Shown: positions 27,994 through 36,988 of the stretch, piece after piece
Position numbering within the stretch: position 1 is the stretch's first letter
Layout of the letters: the number at the start of each line of letters is the position of its first letter
Assembly: GCF_011045195.1 (NCBI RefSeq)
Contig: NZ_CP049199.1
Span: forward strand, 1,612,001 to 1,676,000
Reading direction: 5' to 3'
DNA length: 64,000 bases
Origin: Caulobacter soli
GTDB taxonomy: Bacteria > Pseudomonadota > Alphaproteobacteria > Caulobacterales > Caulobacteraceae
Program-made: the position numbers and the translations under genes
Notes under the pieces: generated by a model
Seen by the model: the letters and a program-made list of their open reading frames with translations, nothing else
Databases searched by the model: none
Told to the model about the DNA's origin: nothing

Positions 27994-30600
27994 TCAGAAG
28001 TTCACGTCCAGGCGCGCTCCGGCGTAGCGGAAGGAGTCGCGGCCGGGGAACCAATTGGTGCCGACGGTGGTCACGCCCGGCGCGCTGAAGCCCGCGGTGC
28101 CGTTGCCCAGACCCTGGGCGTAGCGCTTGTCGAAGAGGTTGTTGGCGAAGACGCTGAACTTGTACTTGCCGTCGCGGTCGCTGATCCCGGCGCTGAGGTC
28201 GAAAACCCCGTAGGCCGACTGGACCTGCAGCGGATCCTGGCTCAGCGCGAAATTGACCCGGCTCTGCCAGCGATAGGCGAAGGCCACGAAGCCGTCGAAG
28301 GGCAGGGTGGCCAGCGGCACGTCGTACTGGCCGCCGACATTGAACTTCCACTCCGGCGTGTTGTTCAGGCGCTCGCCGGCCAGGTCCTGGACGCGGCTGT
28401 TGGTGTTGTCGAGATGGCAACCGCCCGCCGACAGCGGCTGGTTGTTGTAGCAAGGGCCATTGGGGAAATCGATCACCGTGGCGTCGGTATAGGCGCCGGC
28501 CGCGTTGAGGCGCAGGCGCGAGGTGATGCGCGCCAGGGCGTCGACCTCCACGCCGCGGGTGCGCAGATGGCCCACGCTGTTGAGGGCGGTCAGGAAGGTG
28601 CCATCCGGCAGGGTGGCGGTGATGGTGGTCTGGAAGCCGTAGAAGTCGGCGTTGAAGGCGGTGACGTTCAGATAGAGCCGACGGTCAAAGAGCGTGCTCT
28701 TCATGCCGATCTCGTAGTTCTTGGCGGTCTCGGCCGGCACCGGCATCTGGCTGGCGGTGCGCGCGTCGAACGCGCTGACCAGGTCGTAGGCCTGGCCCTT
28801 GTAGCCGGTTGAATAGGTGGCGAACGTCATGATGTCCGACGTCCACTTGTGCTGCAGGCCGATCTTGCCGGTGACCGCGTCGTCCTGGTCGGCCTTGCCG
28901 TACAGCTGGCGGCCGGTCGCCGTGATGCCGGTGAAGATGGTCTTGTCGAAGCTGTAGTCGATCTTCTGACGATTGAGCCGCGCGCCGCCAATCAGGCTGG
29001 TCTTGTCGGTCAGGTCATAGGTCGCCTGGACGTAGGCCGCGTAGTTGGTGTTGCTCGACTGGGCCAGGTAGCGCGCCGGGATCAGGCCGGGGCCGCGGTC
29101 GAAGAAGCGGTCCAGGTCGTTCTTGGCGTACCAGAGGCCGGCCACGTAGCGCAGTTTCTGGTCCGACGCAGAGGTCAGGCGCAGTTCCTGGGTCACCGAG
29201 TTGGTGTGGAAGTAGCCGTTGCCGTGCGCGCCGCCGGCGATGCCGGTCGGGGTGGCGACCGGATAGTAGAGCAGGAACGGGGAGTCGTTCCCGTCTGTGT
29301 CCTGGTAGTCCATCATCTTGTAGCGGTCGTAGGCGGTGATCGACGACAGGGTGGCCGCGCCCAGGATCGAGTCCGCGTCGAGCGTATAGTTGGCGCGGAA
29401 GGTCGCGCCGACGGTCTCGGAATCGCCGCCGTCGCGATCGTCGTTCCGGATGTAGTGGTTGGACTTGTCGTTATAGGGGATGCCCGCGAGCAGCTGCGAC
29501 GACGGCAGGTTGGGCAGGCCCTGATAGAAGACGTTGGGCGTCAGCGAGGTGATGGGGCTGACGCAGCAGGTGGCGTGGGTGTTGTTATAGCGTGGCGCCA
29601 GGCTGAACTGCAGGTTTTCGGTCGGATCCCATTCCAGCTTGCCGGTCAGGGTGAAGCCTCGGCTGCCGTTGACCTTCTTGCCCGTGGTCAGGTTGGTGAC
29701 GTTGCCGTCGTAGTTGCTCTGGGCGGCGGTCAGGCGAAAGCGCAGGGTGTCGCTGATCGGGCCCGAAACCGTGAAGCCCAGGCGGCGCTCGCTGTCGTCG
29801 GTGGCCAGGGCGGTCGCCTTGCCCGTGAAGGTCGAGGTCGGGGCCTGGGTGGCGATGTTCAGCACGCCGGCGATGGCGCTCTTGCCGAACAGGGTGCTCT
29901 GCGGACCGCGCAGCACCTCGACGCGCTCGATATCGATCAGGTCCTTGAAGGCGGCGGCCTGGAAGCCGACCGGCACGTCATCGATGACCACGGCCACATC
30001 CGACTCGACGGCGATGCCGCCCGAGAAGGTGCCGATGCCGCGCATGTTGATGCTGAAGTTGCCCGGCTGGGTACCGTAGCTGATCACCAGACCCGGCGCG
30101 AGCTTCACCAGGTCGCCCAGTTCGCGGACGTTGTTGCGTTCCAGTACATCCTTGGTCACGGCGGTCACCGAGACCGGCACGTCCTGCAGGCGCTCGGCGC
30201 GCTTGGAGGAGGTGACGATGATCTCCTCGAGCTGGGCGTTGCCGTCATCCGCCTGGGCCGGAGCCGAGGCGGGGACGAGCTGGGGGGACGGTTCGGCCTT
30301 CACGATGGCCACGGCGCCGGACGGGTCGTGGCGCACGACCAGGTTGGCGCCGGCCAGGATCTGCGTCAGGGCCGTGTCGGGCGACAGCGCCCCGCGGACG
30401 CCCGACGTGCGCACGCCGCGCACGTCCTCGAGGCGGTAGATCAGGTGGACGCCCGATTGCTTGGCGTAGCTGTCCAGCCCGGCCTTCAACTCGCCCTGGG
30501 GCACGTTGAAGGTCTTGGTCTGCGCCACGGCGGAGCCGGCCAGCACAAGGGCGCAGGCGCTTCCGGCCAGCATCGACATCAGAATTTTGGAACGAACCAT
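27994..30600 (-). CDS. TonB-dependent receptor with STN domain
   Basis: Outer-membrane receptor, 868 residues: signal peptide (to about 26, ending AVAQ), STN domain (about 30-95, FNVPQGELKAGLDSYAKQSG, DVRGVRTSGVRGALSPDTAL), TonB-box-like EEIIVTSSKRAERLQDVPVS, plug with RGIGTF and the VEVLRGPQSTLFGKSAIAG signature, and a barrel ending with a terminal Phe (RYAGARLDVNF). The plug signature (GPQSTLFGKSA) is the sphingomonad/Caulobacter type common in uptake of plant or algal organics. With FecR and ECF sigma genes upstream on the same strand it forms a signalling uptake module; the ligand is probably a saccharide given the adjacent exported toroid protein (inference). Confidence 0.93.
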   Translation of the reverse strand: MVRSKILMSMLAGSACALVLAGSAVAQTKTFNVPQGELKAGLDSYAKQSGVHLIYRLEDVRGVRTSGVRGALSPDTALTQILAGANLVVRHDPSGAVAIVKAEPSPQLVPASAPAQADDGNAQLEEIIVTSSKRAERLQDVPVSVTAVTKDVLERNNVRELGDLVKLAPGLVISYGTQPGNFSINMRGIGTFSGGIAVESDVAVVIDDVPVGFQAAAFKDLIDIERVEVLRGPQSTLFGKSAIAGVLNIATQAPTSTFTGKATALATDDSERRLGFTVSGPISDTLRFRLTAAQSNYDGNVTNLTTGKKVNGSRGFTLTGKLEWDPTENLQFSLAPRYNNTHATCCVSPITSLTPNVFYQGLPNLPSSQLLAGIPYNDKSNHYIRNDDRDGGDSETVGATFRANYTLDADSILGAATLSSITAYDRYKMMDYQDTDGNDSPFLLYYPVATPTGIAGGAHGNGYFHTNSVTQELRLTSASDQKLRYVAGLWYAKNDLDRFFDRGPGLIPARYLAQSSNTNYAAYVQATYDLTDKTSLIGGARLNRQKIDYSFDKTIFTGITATGRQLYGKADQDDAVTGKIGLQHKWTSDIMTFATYSTGYKGQAYDLVSAFDARTASQMPVPAETAKNYEIGMKSTLFDRRLYLNVTAFNADFYGFQTTITATLPDGTFLTALNSVGHLRTRGVEVDALARITSRLRLNAAGAYTDATVIDFPNGPCYNNQPLSAGGCHLDNTNSRVQDLAGERLNNTPEWKFNVGGQYDVPLATLPFDGFVAFAYRWQSRVNFALSQDPLQVQSAYGVFDLSAGISDRDGKYKFSVFANNLFDKRYAQGLGNGTAGFSAPGVTTVGTNWFPGRDSFRYAGARLDVNF

Positions 30601-30711
30601 TCGCGTTTCCCCCAGAGGCTCATTGTCGGCCTTCTGACGACTGAGACAGCCGCGCGCGCGAAACCCGTAACAGGCCTGACCAATTATTTTAAAAAGGCCT
30701 GACCAGTGCCG

Positions 30712-31668
30712 TTAGCTCGAGATCTTCGCGACCGCGCCGTCGTCGTCGATCTTCAACCCATAGGCCTGCTGCAGCAGGCGCAGGAAGGCGTCGACGTCGG
30801 TCGCCTCGAAGTTTCCGCCGATCCGCATGCGAGCCAGTTCCGCGTCATCGACCACGACCTGCTTGCGATTGTAGCGGTTGAACTCCCGCGCCGCCTCGCC
30901 CAGCGTGGACTGGTCGAAATAGATCACGCCCTGCCGCCAGCCCAGTTCGCTGGTCACGCGGTCGACCGACTTCTCGGCCACCAGCGTCGATGGGCCCTGG
31001 GCGATGACGATCTCGCCGCGCGTCAGATCCGGCGCCGGGGCGGGCGAGTGGGTCGGGCGGCTGTCGGCCACGCGCACTCGTCCTTCGACGACGGCCACCT
31101 CGACGCGGTCGCCCTCGCGGCGCACCGAGAACTTGGTGCCCAGCACGGTTACCGTCTTGGTCCCGGCATGGACGACGAAGGGGCGGCTCTTGTCGTGAGC
31201 GACCTCGAAATAGGCCTCGCCGCGATCGAGCCAGACCTCGCGGGTCTTGCTGTGCACCGCCGCCCTCAGCCGGGTGGCGGTGTTGAGCTCGACCTTGCTG
31301 CCGTCGGGCAGCGGCACGACCGCCCGACCGCCGACTTCGGTGGCGTAGGACTTTTCGACCGGAAGATAGGCGCGAGACACCAGGGTTCCGCCCAACACCA
31401 GCATGACGGCGCAGGCGGCCGCCAGGGCGGCCGGCCGCCATGCAAGGAGGGCGCGTGGCGAGGGAGCGACGGAGGCGGGCGCACGCAAGGCGGCCAGCCG
31501 GTCGAGCCTTTGCCAGCCTTGTTCCAGGCGCCAATAGGCGACCTTGTGAGCGGGGGCGGCGTCGAGCCAGGCGTCGAGCCGCGCCTGGTCTTCGGCGGAC
31601 CAGTCTGCGTCCTCGCGGCGCAGCAGCCATCGCGCGGCGGTCGCTTCGATCTGGTTGGCGGCGCTCAT
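30712..31668 (-). CDS. FecR family transmembrane regulator
   Basis: Anti-sigma/regulatory protein, 318 residues: DUF4880 segment (ATAARWLLRREDADWSAEDQ, HKVAYWRLEQGWQRLDRL), single transmembrane helix (about 78-100, PAALAAACAVMLVLGGTLVS), FecR domain (VEVAVVEGRVRVAD, KSVDRVTSELGWRQGVIYFDQ), and a C-terminal STN-like tail (FNRYNRKQVVVDD, GGNFEATDVDAFLRLLQ). Its start overlaps the sigma stop by four bases (ATGA), so stoichiometric synthesis with the sigma factor is likely. It would signal occupancy of the downstream TonB receptor. Confidence 0.93.
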   Translation of the reverse strand: MSAANQIEATAARWLLRREDADWSAEDQARLDAWLDAAPAHKVAYWRLEQGWQRLDRLAALRAPASVAPSPRALLAWRPAALAAACAVMLVLGGTLVSRAYLPVEKSYATEVGGRAVVPLPDGSKVELNTATRLRAAVHSKTREVWLDRGEAYFEVAHDKSRPFVVHAGTKTVTVLGTKFSVRREGDRVEVAVVEGRVRVADSRPTHSPAPAPDLTRGEIVIAQGPSTLVAEKSVDRVTSELGWRQGVIYFDQSTLGEAAREFNRYNRKQVVVDDAELARMRIGGNFEATDVDAFLRLLQQAYGLKIDDDGAVAKISS

Positions 31669-32237
31669 GGCCGCACCGCCTTGGTCGCCCGACGCCGGGC
31701 GGCGGGGCGCTGGATCTTGCCCGAGCCGCCCAGCATGAAGTCCGCCAAGGCCCGCATGCCGTGGACCATCTGCTGTTCGACGGTGTCGACGCCGACGCCG
31801 AGACGCGCCGCGACTTCCCGGGTCGAAAGACCTTCGATCTTGCGCAGCATGACCACTTCGCGGCAGCGGGGCGGCAACCGGTCAAGGCCCGCCTGAACCA
31901 GGCGAAGCTCGTCGCGCGCGCTGAGGCTGCGTTCCGGGGTCAGGGTGTCCACGGCGAAAGACGAGGCCTCCAGGTCGGCGACATGCTCGAACGAAACGAT
32001 CTGACCTCGCTTGGCGGTGTTGATCAGGTGGTTGCGCGCCGTCGTGAACAGGAACGGCTTGGCCTGCAGCGGCAGGTGTTCACGGGCTGAGGCGTAGACT
32101 CGGGCGTAGATCTCCTGCCGCAGGTCCGCGATGTCCGACAGGTTGCGCCAGTTGCGGCGGATGAACCGCGTAAGCGCCGCCTCCAGCGGGAAAATCTCCG
32201 CGAAGAACCAGGCCCTGAGGGTCTCGTCGTCGATCAT
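31665..32237 (-). CDS. ECF (FecI-like) RNA polymerase sigma factor
   Basis: Sigma factor of 190 residues with region 2 (about 20-90; LSDIADLRQEIYARVY, LQAKPFLFTTARNHLINTAK) and region 4 (about 110-165; LDRLPPRCREVVMLRKIEGL, STREVAARLGVGVDTVEQQM). The basic tail (RRRATKAVRP) is probably disordered. First gene of the sigma-FecR-receptor unit on the minus strand; GGCGAG precedes the ATG. No GGTNAA repeat is visible upstream, unlike the module at the left edge. Confidence 0.93.
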   Translation of the reverse strand: MIDDETLRAWFFAEIFPLEAALTRFIRRNWRNLSDIADLRQEIYARVYASAREHLPLQAKPFLFTTARNHLINTAKRGQIVSFEHVADLEASSFAVDTLTPERSLSARDELRLVQAGLDRLPPRCREVVMLRKIEGLSTREVAARLGVGVDTVEQQMVHGMRALADFMLGGSGKIQRPAARRRATKAVRP

Positions 32238-32346
32238 GGGTCTCGCCGCCGCGGCCGATGCGGGCTTCCAGAGACTTAGACAATCCAGCCGGCAAAGTCC
32301 TCAACACCAAAGTGTCGAGAGCTATCCGCAGGCGGAGAACCTTCCG

Positions 32347-32937
32347 TCAGGCCGGAAGGGCGTGCAACGCGCGGTCGTAGGCGACCAGGGGCGCGCCGGG
32401 CCGGATCGTGACGTGGGTGGCGGTGACCAGAACGATGGTGTGACCGCCCGCGTCGATGGTCTGGTCGATCACGCAGGCCGTGGAGGTCAGGCCCGCGTGC
32501 AGCCGAGGGGCGCTGGGCGTGGCGAGATCCCAGCGCGGGTCGGTGAAGCGCTCATGAGCCTGGGCGGGTAGGGCGAAGCGCAGGGCCTCGGCCTCGTCGT
32601 CGGCCGCCAGGATCGTGACCCCGCAGGCGCCGGCCGCCAGCAGGGCGTCGTGACTGGACGCTTCCTTCCGGACACAGAACAGGAAGCGCGGCGGTTCGAC
32701 CGACAGGCCGGTGATCGAGCTGACCAGCAGGCCACGCGGGGTGGCGCCGTCCCAGCACGAGACGATGGCCACGCCGCTGGCCAGCCGCGCCAGGGCGTCC
32801 TTGAACGCCGCCGGGTCCACCGGCGGCGTGTGAAGATCGTAAGGCGGCTCGGCGCCCGATGAGGCGTCCACGACCGGCCAGGTCGGAGCCTGCCAAGCGG
32901 CGTCGCCCAGCCAGCGCGGATCCGCGTCGAACGCCAT
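32347..32937 (-). CDS. Flavin reductase family protein (FMN reductase partner)
   Basis: FMN/FAD reductase of the flavin-reductase-like split-barrel family, 196 residues, supplying reduced flavin to a two-component monooxygenase. Seen are LARLASGVAIVSCWDG, RGLLVSSITGLSVEPPRFLFCV, and the C-terminal DQTIDAGGHTIVLVTATHVT, all conserved in HpaC/SsuE-like diffusible reductases of this fold. It is four bases downstream of the SsuD-like monooxygenase gene, which is the expected electron acceptor. It closes the sulfur operon; a small inverted repeat (CCTTCCG/CGGAAGG) overlaps the stop. Confidence 0.9.
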   Translation of the reverse strand: MAFDADPRWLGDAAWQAPTWPVVDASSGAEPPYDLHTPPVDPAAFKDALARLASGVAIVSCWDGATPRGLLVSSITGLSVEPPRFLFCVRKEASSHDALLAAGACGVTILAADDEAEALRFALPAQAHERFTDPRWDLATPSAPRLHAGLTSTACVIDQTIDAGGHTIVLVTATHVTIRPGAPLVAYDRALHALPA

Positions 32938-32941
32938 CGCC

Positions 32942-34036
32942 CTAGCTCGCCGCGGCGGCCGGCTGGGCGTCGCGCTGGGCGACCAGCTCGCGGACCAGCG
33001 GGATCAGGTCGCGGCCATAGGCGACCGCGTCGTTCAGCGGATCGAAGCCGCGGATCAGGAAGGTCGTGACGCCCAGGTCGTAATAGTCGAGCAGGGCCTC
33101 GGCCACCTGTTGCGGCGTGCCCACCAGGCCGGTGGAGTTGCCGGCCGCGCCGGTGACGGCGGCGACGCCGGTCCACAGGCGCTTGTCCAGGCGCGTGCCC
33201 TGCTTGGCGGCGTCGAGCAGGCGCTGCGAGCCGGCGTTGGGCGGCGTATGTCCCGAGGTTGGCAGGCCGGCCTTTTCGCGCAGGACCTTGGCCTCGGCGG
33301 CGATCGCGTCGGCCTTGGCCCAGGCGGCTTCCTCCGTCTCGGCGATCACCGGGCGTAGCGACAGCGAGAACCGCACCTGGCGGCCGTGCTTGGCGGCGGC
33401 GTGGCGCACCCGGGCGATGGTCTCGGCGACCTGGGCCTGGGTCTCGCCCCACAGGGCGAAGATGTCGGCGTGCTTGCCGGCCACCGGGATGGCGGCGTCG
33501 GACGAACCGCCGAAATAGACCGGGATCTGCGGCTTCTGGTGCGGCTTCACCGCGCCGAACGCCTGGATGACGTTGTAGTAGTCGCCCTTGTAGTCGAACG
33601 GCTTTTCGCTGGTCCATTCCTGGCGGACGATGTCGAGATACTCGCTGGCGCGGGCGTAGCGCTCGTCCTTGGTCAGGTGGTCGCCGTCCTTGGCCATCTC
33701 GTCATCGGCGCCGCCGGTGATGATATGCACGGCGATGCGGCCGCCGGTGAACTGGTCCAGCGTCGCCAGCTGACGCGCCGCGACCGTCGGGGCGGTGAAG
33801 CCGGGGCGGTGGGCGATCATGAAGTTCAGGCGCTTGGTCACCGAGGCGGCGTGGGCCACGACCAGCTGGCTTTCCGGCGAGGTCGAACCGAAGGCCACCA
33901 AGGCGCGGTCGAAGCCGCCTTCATCGTGGGCGATGGCGATGGCCTCGACATAGTCGCGATCGATGACCGGCCCGGCGGCCGGATGGATTTCGGACTGATG
34001 TTGCGTGCCGATGATGCCGATGAATTCGACGGGCAT
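32942..34036 (-). CDS. SsuD-like FMNH2-dependent monooxygenase (LLM class)
   Basis: Luciferase-like two-component monooxygenase, 364 residues, expected to desulfonate alkanesulfonates or oxidise sulfones. Seen are VEFIGIIGTQHQSEIHP, FGSTSPESQLVVAHAASVTKRL, MIAHRPGFTAPTVAARQLAT with GGRIAVHIITGGADDE, and PQIPVYFGGSSDAAIPVAGKHAD, all matching the SsuD/SfnG group; the ligand-gating Arg-rich loop is near SGHTPPNAGSQRLLD. The adjacent flavin reductase, ABC sulfonate-type transporter and thiol enzymes support a role in organosulfur assimilation under sulfate limitation. Exact substrate (alkanesulfonate or dimethylsulfone) cannot be decided. Confidence 0.92.
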   Translation of the reverse strand: MPVEFIGIIGTQHQSEIHPAAGPVIDRDYVEAIAIAHDEGGFDRALVAFGSTSPESQLVVAHAASVTKRLNFMIAHRPGFTAPTVAARQLATLDQFTGGRIAVHIITGGADDEMAKDGDHLTKDERYARASEYLDIVRQEWTSEKPFDYKGDYYNVIQAFGAVKPHQKPQIPVYFGGSSDAAIPVAGKHADIFALWGETQAQVAETIARVRHAAAKHGRQVRFSLSLRPVIAETEEAAWAKADAIAAEAKVLREKAGLPTSGHTPPNAGSQRLLDAAKQGTRLDKRLWTGVAAVTGAAGNSTGLVGTPQQVAEALLDYYDLGVTTFLIRGFDPLNDAVAYGRDLIPLVRELVAQRDAQPAAAAS

Positions 34037-34128
34037 GGGGAGGCTCCAATCTGGATTGGCGGGAATCTGAGGGGTGGGCGGGCGCTAAAAAAGCGAGGCT
34101 TTCTCAAGGGTTCGATCAGGACAGCTCA

Positions 34129-34782
34129 TCAGGCGGCGACCTTGGCGGAGGCTTCCTTCTGGAGGGCGCGCTTGACCGACGGGCGCGCCAGGGCCCGGGC
34201 GGCCTTGGCGCTCCAGGCGGGATAGGCGGCGGTGTCGATCTGGCGTCGTTCCGCCCAGCGCCAGATGACCAGGGCGTAGGCGTCGACGGCGGTGAAGGTC
34301 TCGCCCAGCAACCAAGGGCCGGGGCCTTGAGCCAGGCGCTCGATGTCGTTGAGCGTGCGGGCGAAGCGGGCTTCGCCAGGCGTGGCCAGGGCGGCCTTGA
34401 TCGTGTCGTCGTCGGCGAAACGCTCGGGCCGAGCGATCTGCGAAAAGGCCACGTGCACCGTGCTGGCGAACCAGCTCATCACCTCGTAGGCGTGGGCCAG
34501 TTTCAGCGGGTCGGCCAGGGGCAGCAGCTCGCTGTGAGGGTGGGCGTGGGCCAGGTAGGTCAGGATGGCCAGCACCTCGGTGACCGGCTCGCCATCCACC
34601 GCCAGGGTCGGCACCCGGCCGCGCGGATTGACCTTCAGATACTCGGGGCGGCGCTGCTCGCCAGCGGCGAGATCCAGGCGATGGACGTCATAGGCGACGC
34701 CCAGTTCCTCCAGGGCGATCAGCGGCGCGAAGGCGGAGGAGCCGGGCGCGAAATAGAGCTTGAGGGCGGTTTGAGAAGGCAT
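34129..34782 (-). CDS. Glutathione S-transferase family protein
   Basis: Cytosolic GST, 217 residues: thioredoxin-fold N-terminal domain (LKLYFAPGSSAFAPLIALEELG, NPRGRVPTLAVDGEPVTEV with the cis-Pro GRVPTL) and helical C-terminal domain (PGPWLLGETFTAVDAYALVIWRWAE, the N-capping box). The Ser-rich active-site segment PGSSAFAP suggests a Ser-type GST. It lies between the four-domain rhodanese and the SsuD-like gene, so it may use glutathione on an organosulfur intermediate (inference). Confidence 0.92.
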   Translation of the reverse strand: MPSQTALKLYFAPGSSAFAPLIALEELGVAYDVHRLDLAAGEQRRPEYLKVNPRGRVPTLAVDGEPVTEVLAILTYLAHAHPHSELLPLADPLKLAHAYEVMSWFASTVHVAFSQIARPERFADDDTIKAALATPGEARFARTLNDIERLAQGPGPWLLGETFTAVDAYALVIWRWAERRQIDTAAYPAWSAKAARALARPSVKRALQKEASAKVAA

Positions 34783-34792
34783 GGGGCGGGCC

Positions 34793-36370
34793 TCAGATCA
34801 CGAAGAAGCCGTGCGAGCCGTCGCGGGCCAGCTGGTCGACCAGGCCGAACTCCCAGTCCAGATAGGCCTGCATCGCTTCGGCGGCGTTGTCGGTGCCCTC
34901 GTACGGGCGCTTGTAGACGTCCTCCGGGTCGGAGGCGGCGCGGACCAGGCCGGTGTCCAGCCGGCGGCCGGTCTCGGCCCAGGCCTGGGTGCCGCCCGCG
35001 AGCACGCGGACGGGATGATCGGAGATCTCCTCGACCTCGGCCGCCGCCAAGGCGGCCAGGCGGCCGTCGGGCGAGGTCAGGACGATCGGCAGGCCTTCGG
35101 GAATGCGCTCAAAGGCCTCGGCCAGCCGGGCGCGGATGGCGAACCAGGCGCCGGGCACGTGACCCTTGCGATGAGCGGGGCTGGGGGCCAGGTCGAGCAC
35201 CACCACCGAGCCCTCGCCAAGCGCCACGGCCAGGTCTTCGGGGCTGATCGTTTCGACGGTCGGGATCGCCAGCGAGGCTGGTTGCCACCCGCCGGTCTCC
35301 AGCTCGCCGTCGAAGCCGCCGTCCAGCACGTAGACGTCCCAACCCAGCTGGGCCAGCCAGGAGGCGCTCATGTCGGCGCGGGGACCGAGGTCGTCGGCCA
35401 GCACGATGCGAGCGCCGCGCACCGGCGCGAAGACGTCGGTCTCCTGCACCAATTGGCCGCCAGGGGCCGAGCGGAAGCCGGGCAGGTGGCCGGCGGCGTA
35501 TTCCTCGGGCGTGCGCACGTCGAAGCGGTAGAGGGTGCGCTTGCGGTCCTGGGCGAGGTCGACCAGGCCCTCGGTGTCGATCCGCCGGACGCCGGCGCGA
35601 TAGGCCACGTCGCGCGCCTTGGTCCGCGCCTCGTCCAGGGTTTGGTTCGAGACGGCGGGGAAGCGGCGGCTCTGGCCGTGCTCGAGAGTCTGCTGGGCCA
35701 GGGTCCAGCCGATGGTGCCGTTGCGCAGGGCGAAGACCGGGTTGGGCACGCCGGCGTTCAGCAGGGACTGGGCGCCGATCAGGCTGCGGGTGCGGCCCGC
35801 GCAGTTGACGATGATCGTGGTGGCGGGGTCGGGCGCCAGTTCACGGGCCCGCAGCACCAGTTCGGCGCCCGGGGTGCTGATCCCGCCGGGGATGCTCATG
35901 GTGGCGTATTCCTCGAACCGGCGACTATCGAGGATCACCTGGTCGGCCTTGGCGTCGATGCGGGCCTGGACCTCCTGGGCCGGCAGGGACGGGGTGTGCC
36001 GCCGCGCCTCGACCAGTTCGCCGAACGCCTTGCTGTAGGAATTGACGTCCTGGAACAGTTCGTAGCCGGCGTCCTTCCAGCCCTGGAGTCCGCCAGCCAG
36101 CGCGCGGATCTGCGTGTAGCCCAAGGCCGCCAGCCGCTTGCCGGCGGGAGACACCAGACCCTCGCCATTGTCGTAGAGCACGATCTTGGCGTCCTTGCGG
36201 GGCACGCGATCCTGGATCTCCAGCTCCAGCCGCGAGAGCGGCAGCTGCGAGGCGAACAGCGGGTGGGCCCGGGCGAAGGGATCCTCCTCGCGCAGGTCCA
36301 GCAGGGCGATCTCGCGGCGGGCGATCCAGTCCTGGCGGACCTCGCGCGGGGTGACGGTAAGCAGGGTCAT
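34793..36370 (-). CDS. Four-rhodanese-domain sulfurtransferase
   Basis: Multi-domain rhodanese protein, 525 residues, with four tandem rhodanese folds (about 5-110, 130-235, 265-365, 375-480). Only the second keeps the active-site Cys (residue 190, TIIVNCAGRTRSLIGAQ). The others have Asp (IVLYDNGEG), Asp (IVLADDLGPRADMSA) and Ser/Pro (IVLTSPDGR) in that loop and are probably structural or substrate-binding. Single-Cys multi-rhodanese proteins handle persulfide or thiosulfate sulfur. Its start overlaps the stop of the thiol dioxygenase-like gene by four bases, suggesting the dioxygenase and the sulfurtransferase act on consecutive sulfur intermediates. Confidence 0.9.
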   Translation of the reverse strand: MTLLTVTPREVRQDWIARREIALLDLREEDPFARAHPLFASQLPLSRLELEIQDRVPRKDAKIVLYDNGEGLVSPAGKRLAALGYTQIRALAGGLQGWKDAGYELFQDVNSYSKAFGELVEARRHTPSLPAQEVQARIDAKADQVILDSRRFEEYATMSIPGGISTPGAELVLRARELAPDPATTIIVNCAGRTRSLIGAQSLLNAGVPNPVFALRNGTIGWTLAQQTLEHGQSRRFPAVSNQTLDEARTKARDVAYRAGVRRIDTEGLVDLAQDRKRTLYRFDVRTPEEYAAGHLPGFRSAPGGQLVQETDVFAPVRGARIVLADDLGPRADMSASWLAQLGWDVYVLDGGFDGELETGGWQPASLAIPTVETISPEDLAVALGEGSVVVLDLAPSPAHRKGHVPGAWFAIRARLAEAFERIPEGLPIVLTSPDGRLAALAAAEVEEISDHPVRVLAGGTQAWAETGRRLDTGLVRAASDPEDVYKRPYEGTDNAAEAMQAYLDWEFGLVDQLARDGSHGFFVI

Positions 36371-36984
36371 CGAGCGGCCTCGGCCAAGACGGGTTTGGAG
36401 CGATCCCAGAGGTTGGGCAGGGTGGTGTTGGCGTAGCCGGAGACGAACCGCTTGGGCCGGCCGGCGGCGTCGTAGGTCGAGCGTTCCACGGCGCCGATAT
36501 TGGCCCCGTAGACGTGGATGCTGATCGAGACACGGTCGTCGAAGGCGTTGGTCACCTGGTGGACGTCGCCGACCGTGGGAGACACCGCCTCGACCTCGCC
36601 GCGTTCCAGGCGGTGGACGGGGCCGATCGCCGCGAAGGCTCCGGCGCGACGCTCGAACCGTTGCGACAGCTCGGCGCCGCGCAGCACGCCGACCAGGCCC
36701 CAGACCGTGTGATCATGCACTGGGGTCGCCTGGCCCGGACCCCAGACGAAGCTGACCACGCTGAACCGCTCGCGGCTGTCGCAATGCAGCAGGTACTGCT
36801 GGTAGCGGGTCGGGTCGGGCTTGGCGTAGGCGTCCGGCAGCCAGTCGTCGCGGGCGATCAGCCCCGCCAGCAACCGCCCGCCCTCGGCGAGGATCAGGTC
36901 CTCGTCCGAAGTGGTGTCGACCAGCGTCCCGAGGGCGCCGACGAAGTCCGCCAATTTTGCGAGAGGGGGGCGGGGCTGGCTCAT
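36367..36984 (-). CDS. Cysteine/3-mercaptopropionate-type thiol dioxygenase (cupin)
   Basis: Mononuclear non-haem iron dioxygenase of the CDO family, 205 residues, oxidising a small thiol to a sulfinate with O2. The cupin iron ligands are visible: His-x-His in ATPVHDHTVWGLVGVL, and the third His in VGDVHQVTNAF; the fold also shows RFSVVSFVWGPG. Bacterial members use cysteine or 3-mercaptopropionate; the choice needs the active-site loop compared with characterised enzymes. It lies just downstream of the TonB receptor and upstream of rhodanese, GST and monooxygenase genes. Confidence 0.88.
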   Translation of the reverse strand: MSQPRPPLAKLADFVGALGTLVDTTSDEDLILAEGGRLLAGLIARDDWLPDAYAKPDPTRYQQYLLHCDSRERFSVVSFVWGPGQATPVHDHTVWGLVGVLRGAELSQRFERRAGAFAAIGPVHRLERGEVEAVSPTVGDVHQVTNAFDDRVSISIHVYGANIGAVERSTYDAAGRPKRFVSGYANTTLPNLWDRSKPVLAEAAR

Positions 36985-36988
36985 CGGA

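Noticed and set aside
28849..30702. A 617-codon open frame on the plus strand, antisense to the TonB receptor
   Set aside because: It is the mirror frame of a high-GC coding gene: Gly/Val/Ala/Arg-rich, without domains or ribosome binding site. The same applies to long antisense frames over the rhodanese and exported toroid genes.
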